A stretch of 64,000 nt of DNA from Sorangium cellulosum So0157-2 (GCF_000418325.1 NC_021658.1:2542001-2606000); one strand, 5' to 3'. Numbered from the stretch's first letter, positions 26,495 to 36,145 are shown. Numbers and translations are program-made. The notes: a model not told the origin generated them from the sequence alone.

Positions 26495-27562
26495 ATGACC
26501 AACAAATCTGCTCTCGCTCAAATCACACGATGCGCGGCGCTGGTCGCCTCTTTCGCTCTCTCGGCGTGCAGCGGTGACGACACGGGCTCGTCGGGGGAAG
26601 ACCCTCAAGCCGGAACGAGCGGGTCCACCGTGTCAGGCAGCGGCGGTGGCGCCACGACCGGCGGCGGCACCACGACCGGCGCCGGCGCCGGCAGCGCGTC
26701 CTCGGGTGGCGCGGGCGGCGAGGGAGGGACGGGCGGAAGCGGCGGCTCGCCAGGAGACGGGGGCGCGGGCGGCTCGACGGACGGCAAGGTCCCCCCGCGG
26801 CCGAGCGCCGGCTGCAACAAGGCGAACCCGCAGACGGGCAGCGCGCAGAGCCCGCTCAGCGTCTCGGGTCACCAGTACTACGTGAAGCTGCCGACCGGCT
26901 ACGACGCCAGCAAGCCGTATCCGGCGATGATCATGTTCAACCCGACGAACAACCCGATCAGCTGGGCAGAGCAGAACGCGGGCTTCGAGGCGACCGGCCC
27001 CAAGGAGGCATGGATCCGCGTTTACCCGCATCCGGCCAACTCGAACTCGGGCTGGGGGGCGAACGACGTCTCCTTCTTCGAGCCGTTCTACGAGGAGATC
27101 ACGGCCAACTTCTGCATCGACGAGGCCCGCGTGTTCGCGGCGGGCGAGAGCTCGGGCGGCGACTTCTCGAGCATCCTGGGCTGCGAGCACGCGGACAAGC
27201 TGCGCGCGGTGGGCCCGTGCGCCACCAAGAACGTACGGGACTATCCGCTCGACGCCGGCACACGACGGTGCACCGGACAGGTCACGTCGGTCGTCATCCA
27301 CGGAGCGAACGACTCGGTGGTCGGGACAGAGAACGGCCCGAAGACGCGCGACTTCTATACCGCGCTGAACCACTGCGAAGCGAGCACGATGCCGGTCGAA
27401 GGGTACACGGACGAGCGCTCGAACTGCGTCATGTACCAAGGCTGTGACCAGGACTATCCGGTCTACTGGTGCCAGCACAAAGACCCGAACTACAACGGCA
27501 CCAATCACGGCTGGCCCGCGTTCGCGCCCAAGTTCCTCTGGAGCCTGTTCTCGACGTACTGA
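26495..27562 (+). CDS. Secreted CE1-like / feruloyl-esterase-type lipoprotein 1
   Basis: 355 residues. The lipobox is LSAC, followed by an 80-residue Gly/Ser/Thr linker. The alpha/beta-hydrolase domain (about 105-355) has the nucleophile elbow AAGESSGGDF, a candidate acid in VVIHGANDSV and a catalytic His in GTNHGWPAF. Cys residues (NFCID, GCEHA, GPCATK, RRCTG, NHCEA, NCVMYQGC, YWCQH) are numerous, as in secreted esterases. The family includes feruloyl and acetyl-xylan esterases and PHB depolymerases. Control by the upstream operator and the divergent GH43 favours debranching of plant xylan. Confidence 0.8.
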   Translation: MTNKSALAQITRCAALVASFALSACSGDDTGSSGEDPQAGTSGSTVSGSGGGATTGGGTTTGAGAGSASSGGAGGEGGTGGSGGSPGDGGAGGSTDGKVPPRPSAGCNKANPQTGSAQSPLSVSGHQYYVKLPTGYDASKPYPAMIMFNPTNNPISWAEQNAGFEATGPKEAWIRVYPHPANSNSGWGANDVSFFEPFYEEITANFCIDEARVFAAGESSGGDFSSILGCEHADKLRAVGPCATKNVRDYPLDAGTRRCTGQVTSVVIHGANDSVVGTENGPKTRDFYTALNHCEASTMPVEGYTDERSNCVMYQGCDQDYPVYWCQHKDPNYNGTNHGWPAFAPKFLWSLFSTY

Positions 27563-27689
27563 GAACCCTGACTTGCCCGGCGCGCCCGGCGCACGATGTC
27601 TGCATCAACCAAGCCGGGGGATCGCGGCGGACGACGCGTGATCGTCCGGGCCCCGGCGATCAGCGTTCCGTTAGAGAGGTGGTGTCTCG

Positions 27690-28808
27690 ATGAGTCGATC
27701 TGCACTGGGCGTGGGCGTTCTTTTCACCGTGGGCGTGGCGATGGGGCTGTCCGCGTGCTCGTCGGATCCGGATCCCGTCGATCCCGGCCCTTCTGGGTCT
27801 TCCAGCGCCTCGACGGGCGCCAGCTCCACCACGGGAGCGACGACCTCGGGAGCGACGACCTCGGGAGCGACGTCGGGCGGAGGAGACGGGGGGGGCGGGG
27901 GCGCGAGCACCTCCGTCGGCACGGGCGGCGAGTCGGCCGGCGGCGGCGGCTCGGGGGGCGCCGGCGGCAGCGGGCCGGAGGGCTCGGTGGGCTGCGGCAA
28001 GGAGGCGACGCGCCCCGACCCTCGCGCGCAGCAGACGTTGATGGTCGGCGGCGTGACGCGCTACTTCCTGATGTACGTGCCGGAGAACTACGACCCGAGC
28101 AAGCCGCTGCCGCTGGTCTTCGGCATCCACGGCCTGAACATGAACAACGTGTGGGCCGCGCACGACGGCAGCGGGTTCCAGCTCATCCAGGAGACCGACG
28201 ACCAGGCGCTGCTCATCTACCCGCAGGGGCTGCCGGCGAACGGGCGGTCCACGCCTCCGAGCACCCAATCGCAGTGGGGGGACGCGGACTCGAACTGGGG
28301 CGGTCCGCCGCCGAACGCCAACCGGGCGCGCCTCGACGCCGACCTCGCGTTCTTCGATGCCATGATCGAGCACGCCAAGTCGAACTACTGCGTCGATACG
28401 AAGCGCGTCTTCGCGGTCGGGTTCAGCCAGGGTGGCTTCATGACGAACACGCTCGGCTGCGAGCGCTCCTCCGTGTTCCGCGGGCTCGCTCCGGTCGCCG
28501 GGTGGGGCCCCAACGGCTCCCAGCCCAATTGCGGCGACGCGAGCGCCGCGCACGCGGTGATTCAAACGCAAGGCGACACCGACGGGACCGTGACCCCCGC
28601 GCTGGGACAATCCACCCGCGACTTCTGGCGCGGCCGCAACGGCTGCGAGGCGACCTCGATGCCGTCGGCGACCTACGGCAACGGGTGCGTCGAGTACCAG
28701 GGCTGCGACGAGGGCCTGCCGCTCGTGTACTGCACGCACCCCGGCGGCCACTCCGTGCCGTCCGGCGCGGGCGGGCGAGCCTGGCGCTTCTTCCAGTCGC
28801 TCGAGTGA
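27690..28808 (+). CDS. Secreted CE1-like / feruloyl-esterase-type lipoprotein 2
   Basis: 372 residues, ATG at 27690 (GAGAGG upstream). Lipobox LSAC, then a long Ser/Thr/Gly linker (SGATTSGATTSGATSGG). The hydrolase domain shows FGIHGLNMNNVW (oxyanion region), the nucleophile elbow VGFSQGGFMTN, IQTQGDTDGTV with a candidate acid, and GGHSVPSG with the His. It is a diverged paralogue of the preceding gene, 127 bases downstream and probably co-regulated. Conserved Cys (NYCVD, GCERS, NCGD, NGCEA, GCVEYQGC, YCTH) parallel those of copy 1. Confidence 0.82.
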   Translation: MSRSALGVGVLFTVGVAMGLSACSSDPDPVDPGPSGSSSASTGASSTTGATTSGATTSGATSGGGDGGGGGASTSVGTGGESAGGGGSGGAGGSGPEGSVGCGKEATRPDPRAQQTLMVGGVTRYFLMYVPENYDPSKPLPLVFGIHGLNMNNVWAAHDGSGFQLIQETDDQALLIYPQGLPANGRSTPPSTQSQWGDADSNWGGPPPNANRARLDADLAFFDAMIEHAKSNYCVDTKRVFAVGFSQGGFMTNTLGCERSSVFRGLAPVAGWGPNGSQPNCGDASAAHAVIQTQGDTDGTVTPALGQSTRDFWRGRNGCEATSMPSATYGNGCVEYQGCDEGLPLVYCTHPGGHSVPSGAGGRAWRFFQSLE

Positions 28809-28905
28809 GCCGGCGCGCGCCGCCGGGCAGATCGCCCGGGCAGGCGCCGGCGCGTCGCGGCCGGTTGATCCCGGCGCGCTCCCGGGGTGCGATCGCTCCC
28901 CCGCG

Positions 28906-30126
28906 ATGCGCCAGATCCTCCACATCGACATGGACGCGTTCTTCGCGTCGGTCGAGCAGCTCGACGACCCGTCGCTGCGGGGCCGCCCGGTCCTCGTCGG
29001 CGGCGCCTCGCGGCGCGGCGTCGTGGCGGCCGCCTCCTACGAGGCGCGCCCCTCCGGCGCCCGCTCGGCGATGCCGATGGCCGAGGCGCTCCGCCGCTGC
29101 CCCCAGGCGATCGTCGTGCCGCCTCGGCACGCGCGCTACGCCGAGGTGAGCGCGCAGGTCTTCGCGATCTTCCGCCGCTTCACCCCGCTCGTCGAGGGGC
29201 TGTCGCTCGACGAGGCCTTCCTCGACGTGACCGCGAGCCGCGCGCTCTTCGGCGACGGCGTCGCGATCGCGGCGCAGGTCAAGCGCGCCATCCAGGGAGA
29301 GCTCGGGCTCACCGCCTCGGCCGGGGTCGCGCCGTGCAAGTTCGCCGCGAAGATCGCGAGCGATCTGCAGAAGCCCGACGGCCTCGTCGTGGTGCCCGAG
29401 GACGTCGCCGCGTTCCTCGCGCCGTTGCCGCTCGAGCGCATGTGGGGCGTGGGCCCGCGCGCCGCCGAGCGCCTCCGCGCGGCGGGGCTCGCGACCATCG
29501 GCGACCTCGCGCGCTGCCCGGCGCCGCGCCTCTCCGAGCTCCTCGGCCCCGCGTGGGGCGAGCACGTGCGCCTCCTCGCGGCCGGCGTCGACGACCGCGC
29601 GGTGGTCCCGGGCCGCGTCGCGGAGTCGATCGGCGCGGAGGAGACGGTCGAGGAAGATCTCCGGGGCAGGGAGCCGATCGAGCAGTGGCTGCTCGAGCTG
29701 TCGGGCCGCGTGGCGCGGCGCCTGCTCAAGGCGGGCCTGTCCTGCCGCGCGGTGGCGGTGAAGCTCAAATACTCGGATTTCACGCGGAGCACGCGGCAGA
29801 CGAGGCTGCCCGAGCCGGTGGCGGACACGGACTCGATCTACGCCGCTGCGCGGGGGCTGCTCTCGCGGTTCGACCTGTCGAGGCCGGTGCGGCTCGTCGG
29901 CGTCGCCGCGGGCGATCTGACGAGCGAGACCGCCGGCTCGACGCTGAGCCTGTTCCCGGTCGCCTCCGAGCGCCGCCGGCGGCTCGAGGGCGTCGTGGCC
30001 GAGGTGGCCGAGCGCTTCGGCGGGAAGGGGCTCACGCGCGCGGCCCTCCTGGAGCGCGGGCCGCCGGGCCAGCGCGGGCCGGGTGCGGGCTCGGGCGGGC
30101 GCGGGGGCGCGCGGGAGAAGAAATAG
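28906..30126 (+). CDS. dinB: DNA polymerase IV
   Basis: 406 residues. Y-family polymerase motifs: HIDMDAFFASVEQ (metal ligand Asp8), the steric-gate neighbourhood AFF, YEARPSGARSAMPM, the second metal site SLDEAFLDVT (Asp102/Glu103), TASAGVAPCKFAAKIASD and the helix-hairpin-helix WGVGPRAAERL. Near the C-terminus TLSLF fits a sliding-clamp-binding motif, followed by a basic Gly-rich tail. Function: low-fidelity translesion synthesis across N2-guanine adducts and stalled forks. No LexA-type box was recognised just upstream. Single gene; the next gene starts 27 bases later. Confidence 0.94.
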   Translation: MRQILHIDMDAFFASVEQLDDPSLRGRPVLVGGASRRGVVAAASYEARPSGARSAMPMAEALRRCPQAIVVPPRHARYAEVSAQVFAIFRRFTPLVEGLSLDEAFLDVTASRALFGDGVAIAAQVKRAIQGELGLTASAGVAPCKFAAKIASDLQKPDGLVVVPEDVAAFLAPLPLERMWGVGPRAAERLRAAGLATIGDLARCPAPRLSELLGPAWGEHVRLLAAGVDDRAVVPGRVAESIGAEETVEEDLRGREPIEQWLLELSGRVARRLLKAGLSCRAVAVKLKYSDFTRSTRQTRLPEPVADTDSIYAAARGLLSRFDLSRPVRLVGVAAGDLTSETAGSTLSLFPVASERRRRLEGVVAEVAERFGGKGLTRAALLERGPPGQRGPGAGSGGRGGAREKK

Positions 30127-30153
30127 GCCGCGGAGCTCGTGTAGAATGGAACG

Positions 30154-31401
30154 ATGGCAAGGATCGTCGACACCCGATGCCCGCGATGCGGCGCCCCGCT
30201 GCCGGTTCAGCCGGGGATGGACTTCGCCACCTGCCAGTACTGCGGCGCGCGATCGCTGATCGATCGCGGCAGGAAGCCGACCACCGCGCCGGTCCCGCAG
30301 GGCATGCACGTCGTCCGGGTCGCGCCGCCGTCCGCCAACGTCGCGGTGTTCGCCGTGATGGGAGCGGTCGCCGCCATGGGCGTGGCCGGCGGGGTCGCCG
30401 CCTTCGTCACGCAGGGCGCGCCTGGGGCGTCCGGGGCGCGGCCCGCCCTCGGCATCGGGCCCAGCGTGCACTTCAAGGATCGGCCGATGCTCGCCGACGT
30501 CAACGGCGACGGGGCGCCGGACGTGATCGGCAAGAGCGGCGCCCCGGCCGGGGAGGCGTGGATCGCCGCCTTCGACGGGCGCGACGGCAAGCAGCTGTGG
30601 AAGACGGCGGCCCTCGCCAAGGACGCGGCCGGCCACGAGGCGCGGCGCGCGGTCGTCTTCGATCGGGTGATCTCGATCGACGGCCTGGGCAAAGCGCAGG
30701 CGTACGATCTGCGCACCGGGGCCCTCTCGTGGTCGGCGTCGCTCGGCGAGAAGCCGAAGCGGGTGTGTCAGGGCGACGGCGTGATCGTCGTCGAGACGGT
30801 CGACGACGCGAAGCACGGCCTGGAGCCGGCGGGCGGAAGGCGGCGCGAGCTCGCGAAGGGCGCGGCGTGCAAGCCGGCCCCGAGCTCGAACGCGGACGAG
30901 GCGCCCGGGTATCGGCTCGTCGGCTGGTCCGATTTCGACGACCTCGGGCTGCCCGAGCTGCACGCGATCGAGGGCATGTCGGCGCACCGCGCGCTCGTCC
31001 CGAGCGGCCCCGGGCCGCGGTTCATGCTCGGCCGTCGCAGCAAGGGCAGCCAGGTCAGGATGGTGGCCGCGGTCGACAAGAAGAAGGTCCTCTGGAAGGA
31101 CGTGGTGCCCGGCGTCGATCCGCTCACCACGAGGGCGATGGGGACCGAGGAGGCGGCCTACGAGGGCGGGCTCCTGGTCGTCCCGTACGACATGAACGAT
31201 CACAGCCAGGGGACGCGCCTCGCCTGCTTCGACGGCGCCACCGGCAAGCGGCTGTGGGACGTGCAGGTCCACAAGAAGTCGCAGGTCTCGTCCGGGATCT
31301 CGGTGTCGGCGAACGACGTCTTCTTCGCCACGTGGACGGCGGTCTACGTGATCTCGCTGAAGACTGGGCAGCTCAGGTACGTGATCGGGACCGAGTTCTA
31401 G
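30154..31401 (+). CDS. Zinc-ribbon, membrane-anchored beta-propeller (PQQ-like) protein
   Basis: 415 residues. An N-terminal zinc ribbon (TRCPRCGAPL and TCQYCGARS) is followed by a transmembrane segment (VAVFAVMGAVAAMGVAGGVAAF), then an extracytoplasmic domain with repeat units such as VNGDGAPDVIGKSG, WIAAFDGRDGKQLWK, GALSWSASLGEK, ACFDGATGKRLWD and VYVISLKTGQL. These are PQQ/quinoprotein-type propeller blades with a VCBS-like calcium loop first. The ribbon is cytoplasmic and the propeller outside. No catalytic residues were recognised; a sensor or scaffold role is a guess. Confidence 0.75.
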   Translation: MARIVDTRCPRCGAPLPVQPGMDFATCQYCGARSLIDRGRKPTTAPVPQGMHVVRVAPPSANVAVFAVMGAVAAMGVAGGVAAFVTQGAPGASGARPALGIGPSVHFKDRPMLADVNGDGAPDVIGKSGAPAGEAWIAAFDGRDGKQLWKTAALAKDAAGHEARRAVVFDRVISIDGLGKAQAYDLRTGALSWSASLGEKPKRVCQGDGVIVVETVDDAKHGLEPAGGRRRELAKGAACKPAPSSNADEAPGYRLVGWSDFDDLGLPELHAIEGMSAHRALVPSGPGPRFMLGRRSKGSQVRMVAAVDKKKVLWKDVVPGVDPLTTRAMGTEEAAYEGGLLVVPYDMNDHSQGTRLACFDGATGKRLWDVQVHKKSQVSSGISVSANDVFFATWTAVYVISLKTGQLRYVIGTEF

Positions 31402-31427
31402 CTCGGCCGGCGCTCGCTAAGGCGCGC

Positions 31428-32453
31428 TCACGGATCGGCGACCTTGAGGAGCTGCTTGCCCGTGTTCGCGCTGGTGAACAGGCGATTCAGCGTCGCGGGC
31501 GCCTTCTCGAGGCCTTCTTGCACGTCCACGCGATTCTTGATCTTGCCCGAGCTCACCCAGCCGGCGAGGTCGGAGATCGCCTCGTCCACCTGGCCGAGGA
31601 AGTCGGTGACGATGAATCCTTCCATCCGGCCGCGCCGCATCAGCAGGTTGATGTAGTTCTTCGGCCCGGGCGGCTGCTCGGACTCGGTGTAATCGCCGAT
31701 GGCGCCGCAGAGCACGACGCGCCCGCGCATCGCGAGCTCTGCGAGCGCCGCGTCCAGGATCGCGCCGCCCACGTTGTCGAAGTAGAGGTCGATGCCGGAG
31801 GGGCAGAGCTCCCGGAGCCGGGCGGCGACGTCCTCGGAGCGGTAGTCGATGGCGGTGTCGAAGCCGAGCTCCCCCGTGATCCACGCGCACTTCTCGGGGC
31901 CGCCCGCGATCCCGATCGCGCGGCAGCCCTTCGCCTTCGCGATCTGACCCACCATCATCCCGGTCGCGCCGGCGGCGCCCGAGACGACGACGGTCTCCCC
32001 CTCCTTGACGCGGCCGACGTGGAGCAGACCGAAATAGGCGGTCAACCCGGTGACGCCGAAGACGCTGAGCGCGAGCTCGGGCGGTATGCCGGGCGGCAGC
32101 TTCGAGGCCGGGAGCAGCTCTCGCTTTCCGGCCGTCAAGAGCGCGTAGTCCTGCCAGCCGAGCAGGCCCTGGACGAGATCGCCCGGCGCGAAGTCCGGGC
32201 TGTTCGAGCGTACGACCTTGCCGACGCCGCCCGCGCGGACGACGTCGCCGATCGGGACCGCCGGCATGTACGAGTCGCGAGCGAGCCATATCCGCTGCGT
32301 GGGATCGACCGACAGGTAAAGTGTACGGACAAGGATGTCCCCGTCCGCCTTCGGCTCCGGGATCGGCTCCTCCCTGAACGTGAAATCGCTGTCTTTGAGC
32401 AGGCCGACGGGACGCGAGGCAAGGCGCCAGCACCGGTTCACATCGCTCCTCAT
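31428..32453 (-). CDS. NADP-dependent zinc-less MDR oxidoreductase (CurA/prostaglandin-reductase type)
   Basis: 341 residues. I place the start at the ATG at 32453 (MRSDVNRCW) because AAGGAG lies nine bases upstream; an upstream in-frame ATG at 32471 overlaps that site. Medium-chain reductase features: LSVDPTQRIWL, VRAGGVGKVV, the nucleotide loop VVSGAAGATGMMVGQIAK, the NADPH-2'-phosphate contact GIAGGPEKC and DLYFDNVGGAILDAAL. Zinc-binding Cys residues are absent. Family members reduce alkenal or alkenone double bonds with NADPH. It is divergent from the DHFR-like gene across a 437-base gap. Confidence 0.9.
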   Translation of the reverse strand: MRSDVNRCWRLASRPVGLLKDSDFTFREEPIPEPKADGDILVRTLYLSVDPTQRIWLARDSYMPAVPIGDVVRAGGVGKVVRSNSPDFAPGDLVQGLLGWQDYALLTAGKRELLPASKLPPGIPPELALSVFGVTGLTAYFGLLHVGRVKEGETVVVSGAAGATGMMVGQIAKAKGCRAIGIAGGPEKCAWITGELGFDTAIDYRSEDVAARLRELCPSGIDLYFDNVGGAILDAALAELAMRGRVVLCGAIGDYTESEQPPGPKNYINLLMRRGRMEGFIVTDFLGQVDEAISDLAGWVSSGKIKNRVDVQEGLEKAPATLNRLFTSANTGKQLLKVADP

Positions 32454-32890
32454 GGCTGTCTTCTCCTTCATGTGCCGAAGACGCTACCAGCGCATCACCA
32501 GCAGGGCAACGGGGGGTCCCCGAGGCGGCCAGCCGTGGTCAAGCCGCGCCATGCGTTGTGCGCTGGCGCACGGACGCTCTCCTACGTTGGGGGCGCGGCG
32601 GAGCTCGGGGCGCGAAGCGAGCGAGCGCGCGAATCGCCGGGGCTCGAACCGCTAGGCAAGCGAGCGGGTGCATGCTAGGGTCGCCATCGACGCCTGACAC
32701 GCGTCCCTTATGATCGCTCCTCGCTGAAGCCATCTCTCCGTCGCACGGCCGTCCGTGGCGAGCCGTCCGTCGCCCTCTTCGCGGCGATGGATCGGCGTCC
32801 CTGGTGCCGTGAGAGCGCTGTCACGTCAGCGCCTGCGGACGAACGCGCTCGTCCGCACTGCAGGTTGGTTCCGAGAACGAGGAGGATCGC
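32454..32890. other. Divergent intergenic region
   Basis: Separates the reductase (minus) from the DHFR-like gene (plus). No ORF with a ribosome-binding site or family match was seen. A CACGGCCG/CGTGGCG-rich segment near 32740-32765 and GTGCGCTGGCGCAC at 32562-32575 (imperfectly palindromic) could be regulator sites, but neither is strong. Confidence 0.4.
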
Positions 32891-33436
32891 ATGAGAAAGA
32901 TTGTTTACGACGTCGCGGTGTCGCTCGACGGTTTCATCTCGCATGAGGATGGCTCGGTCGACGGTTTCCTGATGGAGGGAGAGCACGCCGCCGAGTACGT
33001 CGAGCGCCTGAAGGGCTATGGCACCGTCTTGATGGGGAGGAGGACGTACGAGTGGGGATATCCCCTCGGGCTCGTTCCGGGCAAGCGGGCGTACCCGCAC
33101 ATGGAGCACCACATCTTCTCGCGGACGCTGCGCTTCGATGAGGGGGCCGAGGTCCAGGTCGTCCATCGCGACGAGGTCGCCGTCATCGAGGGGCTGAAGG
33201 CGTCTCCCGGCGCGGACATCTACCTTTGCGGGGGCGGCGCCTTCGCCGGCTTCCTCCTGGATCACGCGCTCATCGATCAGCTCGTCCTCAAGGTGAACCC
33301 CATCGTCTTCGGCCACGGGGTCCGGCTCTTCGGCGGCAGCACGAGGAAGGTCGATCTGGCGCTGGTCGGCTCGAAGCCCTACGCGAACGGCGTGCAGCTC
33401 CTGAGGTACGACGTGAAATATGGCCGCGCGGCATAG
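32891..33436 (+). CDS. Dihydrofolate-reductase-family (RibD C-terminal-like) protein
   Basis: 181 residues, ATG at 32891 after GAGGAGG. Motifs: KIVYDVAVSLDGFISHEDGS at the start, TVLMGRRTYEWG (the NADPH-contacting segment), FSRTLRF and DIYLCGGGAFAGFLLDHALIDQL, then PIVFGHGVRLFGG. These define the DHFR/RibD-C-like reductase family, widespread and mostly of unknown substrate, not the classic folate enzyme. It is a single gene with a clear ribosome-binding site. Confidence 0.88.
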   Translation: MRKIVYDVAVSLDGFISHEDGSVDGFLMEGEHAAEYVERLKGYGTVLMGRRTYEWGYPLGLVPGKRAYPHMEHHIFSRTLRFDEGAEVQVVHRDEVAVIEGLKASPGADIYLCGGGAFAGFLLDHALIDQLVLKVNPIVFGHGVRLFGGSTRKVDLALVGSKPYANGVQLLRYDVKYGRAA

Positions 33437-33591
33437 CGCGGTCCGCGCGGGCCCGCGACGTCGGATGCCCGAGCCCATTCTTTCGCGCTGACACGATCCG
33501 CGCAGGCGCGAGGAGCCACGCCCCCGCGCGCGCGGCGAACACCCCGCCTCGCGCGGCGCGCCCCCGTGCCGTAAGCTCGCCCCCTCCCGTC

Positions 33592-34779
33592 ATGTCGTCC
33601 GTCCAGCGGAACCCCTGGCTCATCTGCGCCTACTACGGCGTGCATTCGTTGATGTTCCCGGCGGCCATCTTCCCGCTGTTCTGGACCAGGGACATCGGCA
33701 TGAGCGTGGCCACGATGATGAGCGTGCAGGCCTCGTTCAACCTGAGCATCGCGCTCTTCGAGTTCCCCTCCGGCTACATCGCCGACCGCCTCGGCCATCG
33801 ACGCGCCCTCGTGCTCGGCTCCTCCAGCGTCCTGCTCGGCTGGTTCCTCTACGCGATCGCGCCCGCGCTCTGGTCGGTGATCCTCGCCGAGCTCGTGCTC
33901 GGCGTCGGGTTCTCGCTCATCTCGGGCGCCGACTCCGCGCTGCTCTACGACTCGCTCCGCGAGCAGGGCAAAGAGCACGAGTTCGCCCGCTGGTACGGCC
34001 GCATGCGCTCCATCGCCCAGATCGCCTCGGGCAGCGCCGCCCTCGTCGCCGGCTTCCTGTACGCGCGCTGGTCTCGCCTGCCGTTCGTGATCGAGGCCGC
34101 GGCCTGGGTGCTCGCCCTCGGCATCGCCCTCCGCTTCGGCGAGACCCAGCGCGCCCAGCCCAAGGTCGAAGATCACCTCGGCCGCATGCGCTCCATCGTG
34201 CGCGACGCGCTGATCGAGCGCGCAGACCTCCGCGCGGTGCTGCTGCTCGGCGTCGCGCTCGCGCTCGCGTCGTATCTGCCCACCTGGCTCATGGCCCTGT
34301 ACGCCACCGAGTCGGGCGCCGAGGTCACGTGGATAGGCCCCATGTGGTCCGTCGCCAGCTTCACCACCGCGCTCGGCGCCATGCTGAGCGAGCGCGCCGG
34401 CCGCCGCCTCGGCATGACGGGGACGCTGCTCGCGTGCGTCGCCCTGGTGGCGGCCGGGTACCTCGGCCTCGCGATCTCCCATCACGCGCTCGGGTTCGCG
34501 TTCTATTTCCTGCTCACCTTCGTGCGCGGCCTCCACATGCCGCTGCTCCACCACGAAGAGCAGCGGCTCGCGCCGGACGGCGATCGCGCGAGCTGCGTCT
34601 CGCTCCGCAGCTTCCTGTTCCGCCTCGCCTTCGTGCTGCTCGCGCCCGTCGTCGGGATGGGCGTCGATCGCTATGGTCACCGCCCCGTGCTGTGGGTCTC
34701 CGGCGCGCTCATGGCGGCGCTCACCATCGCGGCGTTCTGCCTGTTCCGCGCCCGCGCGGCGCGCCCGCAGCAGCCGTGA
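33592..34779 (+). CDS. MFS transporter
   Basis: 395 residues, ATG at 33592. Twelve hydrophobic segments. The MFS loop 2-3 signature appears as FEFPSGYIADRLGHRRAL, and a second-half counterpart as MLSERAGRRLGMTG. TM5-like GFSLISGADSALLYDSLRE is typical of the DHA-type drug-efflux branch, where an acidic residue follows the helix. The substrate is unknown. There is no strong ribosome-binding site; the preceding 150 bases are GC-rich noncoding DNA. Confidence 0.87.
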   Translation: MSSVQRNPWLICAYYGVHSLMFPAAIFPLFWTRDIGMSVATMMSVQASFNLSIALFEFPSGYIADRLGHRRALVLGSSSVLLGWFLYAIAPALWSVILAELVLGVGFSLISGADSALLYDSLREQGKEHEFARWYGRMRSIAQIASGSAALVAGFLYARWSRLPFVIEAAAWVLALGIALRFGETQRAQPKVEDHLGRMRSIVRDALIERADLRAVLLLGVALALASYLPTWLMALYATESGAEVTWIGPMWSVASFTTALGAMLSERAGRRLGMTGTLLACVALVAAGYLGLAISHHALGFAFYFLLTFVRGLHMPLLHHEEQRLAPDGDRASCVSLRSFLFRLAFVLLAPVVGMGVDRYGHRPVLWVSGALMAALTIAAFCLFRARAARPQQP

Positions 34780-34818
34780 GCAGGGCGCGGCCCGCGCCGC
34801 CCCGCGCCCGGGCGCGGA

Positions 34819-35316
34819 TCAGGCCGACTTGGCGACCCTCGTGCGCATCCGGTGCCTCAGCTCCTGGACCGCGCCGACGACCGCCGCCGGCTCGAGCGGC
34901 GCCGCGCCTGCGGCCACGTGCGTCGACAGGAACGCCGCCGAGTCGACCACGCTCCCGCTGAGCCGGAACGGGACGGGCGTCTTGGCCAGCATCATGAGCC
35001 CGGTCGCCACGCTGCGCACGGCGGACCCGAAGAAGCCCTGCCCCTCGCACGCGACGGACACGCCGCCCACCGCGCCGGGATATTCATCGAAGACCCGCAC
35101 GATGATCTTTCGTATGTCCGGCGGCGGCAGCGGGGTGCCAGGCTCGATGACGGCGAGGTGGCCGATTCCCCACCCGAAGCGCGCGATACCGGCCTTCATC
35201 TCTCGATAGAACGTGTGGGCCTCGGCGACGCCGTTTCCTCGCCACACGGCGACATGGAGCCGGTCGACCCAGCCCATGGCGCAGATTTCGTTGACCAGCC
35301 CGACCTCGACGGTCAT
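34819..35316 (-). CDS. Uncharacterised small alpha/beta protein
   Basis: 165 residues, ATG at 35316. The sequence alternates strands and helices (DRLHVAVWRGNGVAEAHTFYREM; IGHLAVIEPGTPLPPPDIRKII; GGVSVACEGQGFFGSAVRSVA). This pattern, with a Glu-Gly-x-Gly-Phe turn before a helix, recurs in a loose group of myxobacterial proteins with a STAS/SpoIIAA-like outline, and the protein at 58559 has a similar outline. The assignment is tentative. It is convergent with the MFS gene 40 bases away. Confidence 0.6.
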   Translation of the reverse strand: MTVEVGLVNEICAMGWVDRLHVAVWRGNGVAEAHTFYREMKAGIARFGWGIGHLAVIEPGTPLPPPDIRKIIVRVFDEYPGAVGGVSVACEGQGFFGSAVRSVATGLMMLAKTPVPFRLSGSVVDSAAFLSTHVAAGAAPLEPAAVVGAVQELRHRMRTRVAKSA

Positions 35317-35457
35317 TGCCGCCAAGGTTAACCAGCTCGCTCGCCGGGGTGCAAGGCCCGGTCGTACCCGCGCCGCGCTCGCGCAATGATCGCGCCGCGA
35401 CCGCCGGCCGGCGCTGGGCTGGTAGGGTGGAATACTCAGAATGGACGGCGCGACGGC

Positions 35458-35964
35458 ATGAGGCGCGGGCGCCGGAGTGCTACGGCGTCGGTCATGAAGA
35501 ACGTCGCGCGCGAGGAAGAGGCGGACCGGTTCATCAAGCTCGTCGGCGCCGAGTCCTGGGAGGTCGTGCACGGGATCCTGGAGCGGCAGTTCGCCGTCCT
35601 CCATAACCGCGCCCAGGTGCTCATCGGCCTGTGCGGCATCGTCATCACCACGACCGGCTTCTCGGGGCGCCTCATCGCCGGCACCAGCCGCGCCGCGCAG
35701 GGGCTGATCATCGCTGGCGTGGCGACCGTGCTGCTCTCCGCGACCCTGATCGTCTGGGGGGTCCAGCACATCCGCTGGCTCACCCAGCAGCCCGGCCACG
35801 ACATGCGCGGGTGGCTCCTCGTCTCGCTCGCCTACCGCGACCGCAAGACCTCCATCTACCGCGTCGCCATCGCGTTCCTGCTGGTGGGCCTCTCGTTCTA
35901 TGTCATCGCCATCGCCATGATGCTACTCGACCCCACCGCGGCGCCCTCCGCGGGCGGGCGCTGA
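35458..35964 (+). CDS. Small three-helix membrane protein
   Basis: 168 residues from the ATG at 35458, or 156 from the Met at 35494 (MKNVAREEEAD), which looks the more natural N-terminus although neither has a good ribosome-binding site. A soluble helical start (ESWEVVHGILERQFAVLHNRA) leads into three membrane segments (VLIGLCGIVITTTGF; GLIIAGVATVLLSATLIVWG; VAIAFLLVGLSFYVIAIAMM). The ERQFAVLHNRAQVLIGL entry resembles membrane effectors of the Pycsar type in outline, but I see no nucleotide cyclase nearby, so no function is assigned. Confidence 0.55.
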   Translation: MRRGRRSATASVMKNVAREEEADRFIKLVGAESWEVVHGILERQFAVLHNRAQVLIGLCGIVITTTGFSGRLIAGTSRAAQGLIIAGVATVLLSATLIVWGVQHIRWLTQQPGHDMRGWLLVSLAYRDRKTSIYRVAIAFLLVGLSFYVIAIAMMLLDPTAAPSAGGR

Positions 35965-36145
35965 GAGGCGCGCTGCGCTCCGGGCTCGACTCCGCAGGTG
36001 GTCTGATGTGGCTGTCGCCCCCGCAACGGCGCCAGCGTCGAGGATTGCGAACGCGCTGTGTTCTCGACGACGGATCTGGCCGTCCGTGCTGTTGAGAAAG
36101 CGATCGGCACCAGATACGCTCGCCGGGTGTGGGGCTGGCTCGGAG

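Noticed and set aside
35458..35964. Pycsar-type membrane effector
   Set aside because: Only the general outline of a helix followed by membrane segments matches; no cyclase gene is near.
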